Assembly (NCBI GenBank): GCA_919901705.1
Contig: CAKKPR010000209.1
Coordinates: 1-11,874 of the forward strand
Origin: Thermodesulfovibrionales bacterium
GTDB taxonomy: Bacteria; Nitrospirota; Thermodesulfovibrionia; Thermodesulfovibrionales; UBA1546
Reading direction: 5' to 3'
Length of the DNA: 11,874 bases
Position 1 is the stretch's first letter; the number at the start of each line of letters is the position of its first letter. Shown in pieces: positions 8,719 to 11,874 of this stretch. The notes beneath the pieces are model-generated. The model ran no database searches. It was not told the origin of the DNA and worked only from the letters and a program-made list of their open reading frames with translations. The translations under genes and the position numbers were made by a program.

Positions 8719-8771
8719 CAGAGATAAAGCAGGTATTAAGAAGAGGAGTTAGTAGTGAGCGAGAAAGCTGA
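8694..8771 (+). CDS. Possible 25-codon leader ORF overlapping the DUF1016 start
   Basis: ATG at 8694 has AAAGG (8685-8689) 4 nt upstream and opens a 25-codon frame beginning MERITEIMTEIKQVLRRG, ending at TGA 8769-8771, 17 bp inside the next gene in another frame. It contains that gene's Shine-Dalgarno site. It could be a coupling leader, or merely the last part of a lost gene. No homology is recognised. Confidence 0.2.
   Translation: MERITEIMTEIKQVLRRGVSSERES
8744..8748 (+). promoter_or_regulatory. Shine-Dalgarno site that fixes the GTG start of the DUF1016 gene
   Basis: AGGAG lies 6 nt upstream of GTG at 8755. No in-frame ATG occurs near the beginning of the conserved domain, so this site supports the GTG start. 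Confidence 0.75.
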
Positions 8772-9954
8772 TAAAAATACGCCTCAAATAAAAAGTCTTA
8801 AAGGCTATAGCACGATTCTTAGCGATGTTGCTGAACTCCTTGAATCAGCCCGTCGGGTGTCTGCAAGGGCAACAAACGCAATTATGACTGCTACCTATTG
8901 GGAAATCGGCAGAAGGATAGTGGAGTTTGAACAAAAGGGGCACATAAAAGCGGATTATGGAGAGCAACTCATAGAAAGGCTGTCCAGTGATTTAACTGAG
9001 AGATTCGGGCGGGGTTTTGGCCGAAGAAATCTTTTCCAAATCAGGTCTTTCTATTTATCATACTCCTCAATTGTGCAGACGCTGTCTGCACAATTTGGCA
9101 GTCCTGTATCTTCTCAAAAAAGCCAGATACTGTCTGGCAAATTAGGCAGCGCTGAAAAAATGCAGACAGTGTCTGCAAAATTCACCCTAAAAAATATCGC
9201 AAACAGGTTTCCTCTCCCCTGGTCGCACTATGTTTTGCTGCTAAGCGTCAAAAATCCTGAAGGCCGTTCATTCTATGAGTCCGAAGCTTTAAGAGGCGGA
9301 TGGTCAGTGCGGCAAATGGAACGCCAGATTAACACGCAATTTTATGAACGGACTGCTTTATCAAAAGACAAGGCTGCTATGCTAAAAAAAGGAGCAAAGC
9401 CTTTGCCTGAGGATGCTGTAACACCTGAGGAAGAAATCAAAGACCCGTTTGTGCTTGAGTTTCTCGGGCTTAAAGACGAATATTCAGAAAATGACCTTGA
9501 AGAAGCCCTCATACATCAACTTGAGAATTTTTTGCTTGAACTCGGAGGAGACTTTACCTTTGTAGGGAGACAACGACGGTTGCGCATCGGCGATGAATGG
9601 TATCGTGTTGACCTGCTTTTTTACCATCGCTGTTTGAGATGTCTTGTTATCATAGACCTGAAACTCGGCAAATTCACACATGCTGATGCAGGGCAGATGC
9701 ACCTCTACCTCAACTATGCCCGCGAGCATTGGACGCATGCCGGTGAAAATCCGCCTGTCGGCCTGATACTCTGCGCACAGAAAGACCATGCTGTTGCCCG
9801 GTATGCCCTTGAAGGCTTACCGAATAAAGTCCTCGCCGCTGAATACCGCACAGCCCTGCCTGATGAAAAAACATTGGCGGCAGAGATTGATAAGACACGC
9901 AGAATGCTTGAAGGACGGGCAATAGTGAAATCGCAAAAGGGTAAAGGGAAATGA
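8755..9954 (+). CDS. DUF1016 / YhcG-family PD-(D/E)XK nuclease-like protein
   Basis: A 399-aa protein of a family often found inside or beside type I restriction loci; its exact function is unsettled. Residues 15-215 are the DUF1016 N-terminal domain (helical, probably DNA-binding): ATYWEIGRRIVEFEQKG, YGEQLIERLSSDLTERFGRG, then LPWSHYVLLL (154 on) and FYESEALRGGWSVRQMERQI. Residues 228-380 are the nuclease domain: EEALIHQLENFLLELG (249-264), YRVDLLFYHR (D286), LVIIDLKLG (D301, K303), GQMHLYLNYA and PVGLILCAQK. The likely active-site residues D286, D301 and K303 are intact. The GTG start has a good AGGAG. Between FYLSYS and LPWSHY sit three repeats of QTLSAQF type (residues 108, 124 and 137) encoded by DNA palindromes. 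The hsdS remnant downstream suggests this gene survives from a dismantled type I system. Confidence 0.92.
   Translation: MSEKADKNTPQIKSLKGYSTILSDVAELLESARRVSARATNAIMTATYWEIGRRIVEFEQKGHIKADYGEQLIERLSSDLTERFGRGFGRRNLFQIRSFYLSYSSIVQTLSAQFGSPVSSQKSQILSGKLGSAEKMQTVSAKFTLKNIANRFPLPWSHYVLLLSVKNPEGRSFYESEALRGGWSVRQMERQINTQFYERTALSKDKAAMLKKGAKPLPEDAVTPEEEIKDPFVLEFLGLKDEYSENDLEEALIHQLENFLLELGGDFTFVGRQRRLRIGDEWYRVDLLFYHRCLRCLVIIDLKLGKFTHADAGQMHLYLNYAREHWTHAGENPPVGLILCAQKDHAVARYALEGLPNKVLAAEYRTALPDEKTLAAEIDKTRRMLEGRAIVKSQKGKGK
9069..9177. repeat. Three palindromic repeat units inside the DUF1016 gene
   Basis: Unit 1 (9069-9095) is a perfect inverted repeat with 12-bp arms, AATTGTGCAGAC and GTCTGCACAATT, around GCT. 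Unit 2 (9122-9138) has arms GCCAGA and TCTGGC around TACTG. Unit 3 (9161-9177) has arms TGCAGAC and GTCTGCA around AGT. Centres are 48 and 39 bp apart, multiples of three, so all units are read in one frame as Q(T/I)(L/V)S(A/G)(Q/K)(F/L). The copies share CAGA...TGTCTG and then AAATT or similar. They lie between two conserved blocks of the first domain. Confidence 0.85.
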
Positions 9955-9993
9955 GTAAGGTTTTAATGCAGCTTTCTCGATTTCTTTATTGCT

Positions 9994-10087
9994 GTCATTC
10001 CGTGCTTGACACAGCCTGCCCCGTACCTGATACGGGGGAATCCAGTCTTTTAAATTGTCTCTGGATTCCCGTTTTCACGGGAATGAC
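9994..10087. repeat. Compound inverted-repeat element (GTCATTCC/GAATCCAG family)
   Basis: Terminal inverted repeats GTCATTCC (9994-10001) and GGAATGAC (10080-10087) enclose a second pair with perfect 10-bp arms, GGGAATCCAG (10036-10045) and CTGGATTCCC (10061-10070). Two smaller hairpins lie between each outer and inner arm: CCCCGTA/TACGGGG (10019-10025, 10031-10037) and CCCGT/ACGGG (10068-10072, 10077-10081). The element reads as two head-to-head half-units of the repeat seen at 5242-5328. It has no coding capacity and looks like a non-autonomous mobile or REP-type element, located between the DUF1016 gene and the hsdS remnant. The remaining bases of this gap (9955-9993) show nothing recognisable. 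Confidence 0.75.
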
Positions 10088-10102
10088 GAATAAGAGTCGC
10101 AT

Positions 10103-10206
10103 ATGAAATGGCCACTGGTGAAGCTGGGAGAAGTTTTAATAGAGTGTAAGAACTCCATACCCTCATGCCGAGTATTTTAGATAAGGCGTTTAAGGGGGAT
10201 TTGTAA
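10103..10206 (+). pseudogene. Collapsed hsdS (type I restriction specificity subunit) remnant
   Basis: Only the two ends of an HsdS protein remain. The N-terminus, MKWPLVKLGEVLIE, begins at ATG 10103 with AAGAG 6 nt upstream, and closely resembles the start of many specificity subunits. From about 10150 a different frame reads ELHTLMPSILDKAFKGDL and stops at TAA 10204-10206; SILDKAFKGDL is a hallmark HsdS C-terminus. The roughly 350-450 codons normally between them (two target-recognition domains and spacer helices) are missing, and the ends are out of frame; read from the ATG, translation stops at TAG 10178-10180. The TAA overlaps the ATG of dtd (TAATG), and the GGGGG serving as the dtd ribosome site lies inside this remnant. 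It cannot make a working specificity subunit. Confidence 0.82.
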
Positions 10207-10649
10207 TGAAAGCACTTATCCAGAGAGTTTCCAAAGCAAGTGTTGAGGTTGATGGCAAAACTATCGGCGCAATAAACAAAGGGATGCTGATATTCCTCGG
10301 CGTAGAAAAGGATGACACACCGGATGAACTCGGATATCTCGTCAAGAAAATCTCATCTCTGAGAATCTTTGAAAACACGGAAGGCAAGATGAACCTTTCC
10401 CTTCAAGACATAAAAGGAGAAGCTTTAGTTGTCTCCCAGTTCACACTGGCAGCAGACTGCAGGAAAGGAAACCGCCCTTCCTTTGATAATGCAGAAGAAC
10501 CGGAAAGGGCAAAAGAGATGTACATGGCTTTTATTGAAAAATTAAAGGAAACCGGCATCAGAGTAGCATCAGGAGCTTTCAGGGCTTACATGCAGGTGCA
10601 TATTGTTAATGATGGTCCGGTTACGATAATGCTTGAGACGAAAAAATAA
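10206..10649 (+). CDS. dtd: D-aminoacyl-tRNA deacylase
   Basis: Hydrolyses D-amino acids (and glycine mis-loaded on tRNA-Ala) from tRNA, a chiral proofreading step; a cytosolic homodimer. At 147 aa it has the family's length. It begins MKALIQRVSKASVEVDG, contains SQFTLAADCRKGNRPSF with S77-Q78-F79-T80 at the usual active-site position, and has the Gly-cisPro proofreading motif in NDGPVTIML (G137-P138). The ATG overlaps the stop of the hsdS remnant, and the ribosome site GGGGG (10194-10198) lies within it, so the gene's original leader has probably been replaced. The next gene begins 5 bp after its stop. Its first ten codons occur again as an orphan fragment at 8541. Confidence 0.97.
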   Translation: MKALIQRVSKASVEVDGKTIGAINKGMLIFLGVEKDDTPDELGYLVKKISSLRIFENTEGKMNLSLQDIKGEALVVSQFTLAADCRKGNRPSFDNAEEPERAKEMYMAFIEKLKETGIRVASGAFRAYMQVHIVNDGPVTIMLETKK

Positions 10650-10654
10650 ATAGC

Positions 10655-11848
10655 ATGAAATACATAATAATCGGCAACGGCGTTGCAGGCACAACTGCAG
10701 CCGCAAACATCAGAAAGGTAGACCATGAAGGCGAGATAACAATCGTCTCTGATGAGGCATATCCCTTTTACAGTCGCATCAGGCTGATAGATTATCTTGC
10801 CGGAGAAACAGATGAGAAGGGTCTTGTTATTTATAAAGATGCATGGTATGAGAAAAACAACATAAAATTACTGCTGAACACACCTGTATCAGAGATAGAT
10901 AAAGACATGAAAGAGATTGCCGTTCCTTCCGGTCAAAGGTTGAAATATGACAAACTTCTTATAGCTGCCGGAGGCGTCTCATTTATCCCGCCGCTCCCCG
11001 GCTCCGACAAAAAGGGCGTATTCACATTAAGAACAATTAAAGATGCAGGCGAGATAAAAAAATGTGTTGAACAGGCAAAAAAAGTTATCCTCATAGGCGG
11101 CGGAATTCTTGGTATCGAGGTTGGCAACAGCCTGAGAAAGGTTGGATGTTCAGTCAGCATAATAGAGTTTTTCTCAAGGCTGCTTCCGAGACAGATGGAC
11201 AGAGAAGGCGCTGAAATCCTTAAGGCACAGATGGAAAAGATGGGATTTACTTTTTATTTGGGCGCAAAGACGAAAGAGATCTTCGGCGATGATAGAGTCT
11301 TGGGGGTAAAGCTTGAAGACGGTACAATTATTGATTGCAATATGGTAATAATATCTGCGGGGGTCAGGCCTAACACAGAGCTTGCAAACAAGATCGGGGT
11401 AAAATGCAATAGGGGCTTGCCTGTTAATGACAGGATGGAAACAGAGATTCAGGACATTTATGCAGCGGGGGATTTAATAGAGCACAGAAACCTTTACTAT
11501 GGGATATGGCCCGCAGCTGAAAAACAGGGGGAAGTTGCAGGCATAAACATGGCAGGAGGAAGCGCCGGCTATGAGGGCACAACCCCGTCTAACGCCTTAA
11601 AAATAGCCGGCATAGATCTTATTGCTGCCGGAGATATAGATGCTGACAGCAAATTAGAATCCATCATACAGAAAGACAAAGAAAAATTTTTATACAAAAA
11701 ACTCGTTATAAAAAATGATATAATTGCCGGCTGCATACTTTATGGAGACATTTCGGGCTGGAAAAAAATTAAAAAAGCCCTTGACGAAAAAAAAGACATA
11801 ACCTCTATAAAAAATAATCTTAAGAAATGGGATATGGAGGCGTTATAA
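10655..11848 (+). CDS. FAD/NAD(P)H-dependent oxidoreductase (NirB N-terminal / rubredoxin reductase type)
   Basis: A 397-aa pyridine nucleotide-disulphide-fold flavoprotein that would pass electrons from NAD(P)H to a partner protein. The first FAD motif is IIIGNGVAG (G7-x-G9-x-x-G12). The NAD(P)-binding motif is ILIGGGILGIE (G148-x-G150-x-x-G153), and the second FAD motif DIYAAGDL (D273). The C-terminal segment YKKLVIKNDIIAGCILYGD matches the small C-terminal domain of NADH-rubredoxin reductases and of NirB. No CxxxxC redox-active disulphide follows the first FAD region, which excludes glutathione or lipoamide reductase chemistry. No rubredoxin, ferredoxin or nitrite reductase subunit lies in the window, so its partner is unknown. 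It follows dtd by 5 bp, probably in one operon, and overlaps the next gene as TAATG. Confidence 0.93.
   Translation: MKYIIIGNGVAGTTAAANIRKVDHEGEITIVSDEAYPFYSRIRLIDYLAGETDEKGLVIYKDAWYEKNNIKLLLNTPVSEIDKDMKEIAVPSGQRLKYDKLLIAAGGVSFIPPLPGSDKKGVFTLRTIKDAGEIKKCVEQAKKVILIGGGILGIEVGNSLRKVGCSVSIIEFFSRLLPRQMDREGAEILKAQMEKMGFTFYLGAKTKEIFGDDRVLGVKLEDGTIIDCNMVIISAGVRPNTELANKIGVKCNRGLPVNDRMETEIQDIYAAGDLIEHRNLYYGIWPAAEKQGEVAGINMAGGSAGYEGTTPSNALKIAGIDLIAAGDIDADSKLESIIQKDKEKFLYKKLVIKNDIIAGCILYGDISGWKKIKKALDEKKDITSIKNNLKKWDMEAL
11836..11840 (+). promoter_or_regulatory. Shine-Dalgarno site for the gene at the right edge
   Basis: GGAGG lies 7 nt upstream of ATG 11848, inside the end of the oxidoreductase gene. 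It supports translation of the truncated downstream frame. Confidence 0.7.
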
Positions 11849-11874
11849 TGGACCCGTTAACGCACAGTCTTGCA
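11848..11874 (+). CDS. Start of a probable YdjM-type membrane-bound metal-dependent hydrolase (partial)
   Basis: Nine codons, MDPLTHSLA, are visible before the window ends. The ATG overlaps the preceding TAA (TAATG) and has a GGAGG site. A D-P-(L/V)-T-H-(S/A)-L start is typical of the YdjM/DUF457 family of membrane-bound metal-dependent hydrolases, whose first His is a putative metal ligand. Only nine residues support this. Confidence 0.55.

Noticed and set aside
9069..9177. The palindromic units as a small CRISPR array
   Set aside because: Only three imperfect units occur, their spacing differs (48 and 39 bp), they lie in frame inside a conserved gene, and no cas gene is present.
10019..10037. 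CCCCGTA/TACGGGG hairpin as a terminator after the DUF1016 gene
   Set aside because: It is followed by GAATCCAG rather than a T-run, and is better explained as part of the compound inverted repeat.
5234..10205. An integrase- or transposase-borne island
   Set aside because: No integrase, transposase, tRNA gene or clear target-site duplication is visible; the insertion mechanism remains unknown.

Overview
The window reads as a chromosomal segment of a Gram-negative-type bacterium, most likely an uncultured Nitrospirota or a related deep lineage. This is inference from gene content (eno, an FtsB-like gene and a COG1449-type GH57 glycosidase in one run), frequent AGG/AGA arginine codons, and GTCATTCC...GAATCCAG intergenic repeats. 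No marker gene settles it. All intact genes are on the + strand.

Left block (57-5233): a tight housekeeping run. An unrecognised helix-rich 463-aa protein is followed after 20 bp by enolase (eno). Enolase overlaps an FtsB/DivIC-type division protein by 4 bp (ATGA), which overlaps a GH57 glycoside hydrolase by 11 bp. They are probably co-transcribed.

Middle block (5234-10205): an accessory insert of about 5 kb carrying DNA restriction genes and their debris. It begins with a palindromic repeat and a possible promoter. Next comes a 1056-aa single-chain restriction-modification enzyme (N-terminal PD-(D/E)XK nuclease, N6-adenine methyltransferase, type ISP C-terminal region, no helicase). Its stop codon overlaps a 10-codon fragment of a second, diverged copy of the start of dtd. 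A 210-bp stretch of decayed coding sequence leads to an intact DUF1016 (YhcG-type) PD-(D/E)XK protein, whose gene holds three in-frame palindromic repeat units. A compound inverted repeat follows. Last is a collapsed hsdS gene, in which only the N-terminal and C-terminal ends of a type I specificity subunit remain, joined out of frame. Its stop codon overlaps the start of the real dtd.

Right block (10206-11874): dtd (D-aminoacyl-tRNA deacylase), a NirB/rubredoxin-reductase-like FAD/NAD(P)H oxidoreductase 5 bp later, and the first nine codons of a probable YdjM-type membrane hydrolase that overlaps it as TAATG. dtd and the left block could once have been neighbours, separated by insertion of the restriction genes.

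The most notable signal is at the 5' end of dtd. Two unrelated restriction genes (the ISP enzyme and the hsdS remnant) each end exactly on a dtd start codon, and one of these dtd starts is an orphan fragment differing from the resident gene only by synonymous changes. This suggests repeated exchange of restriction modules anchored at the dtd start. The second notable signal is the set of palindromic QTLSA-type repeats inside the DUF1016 gene.
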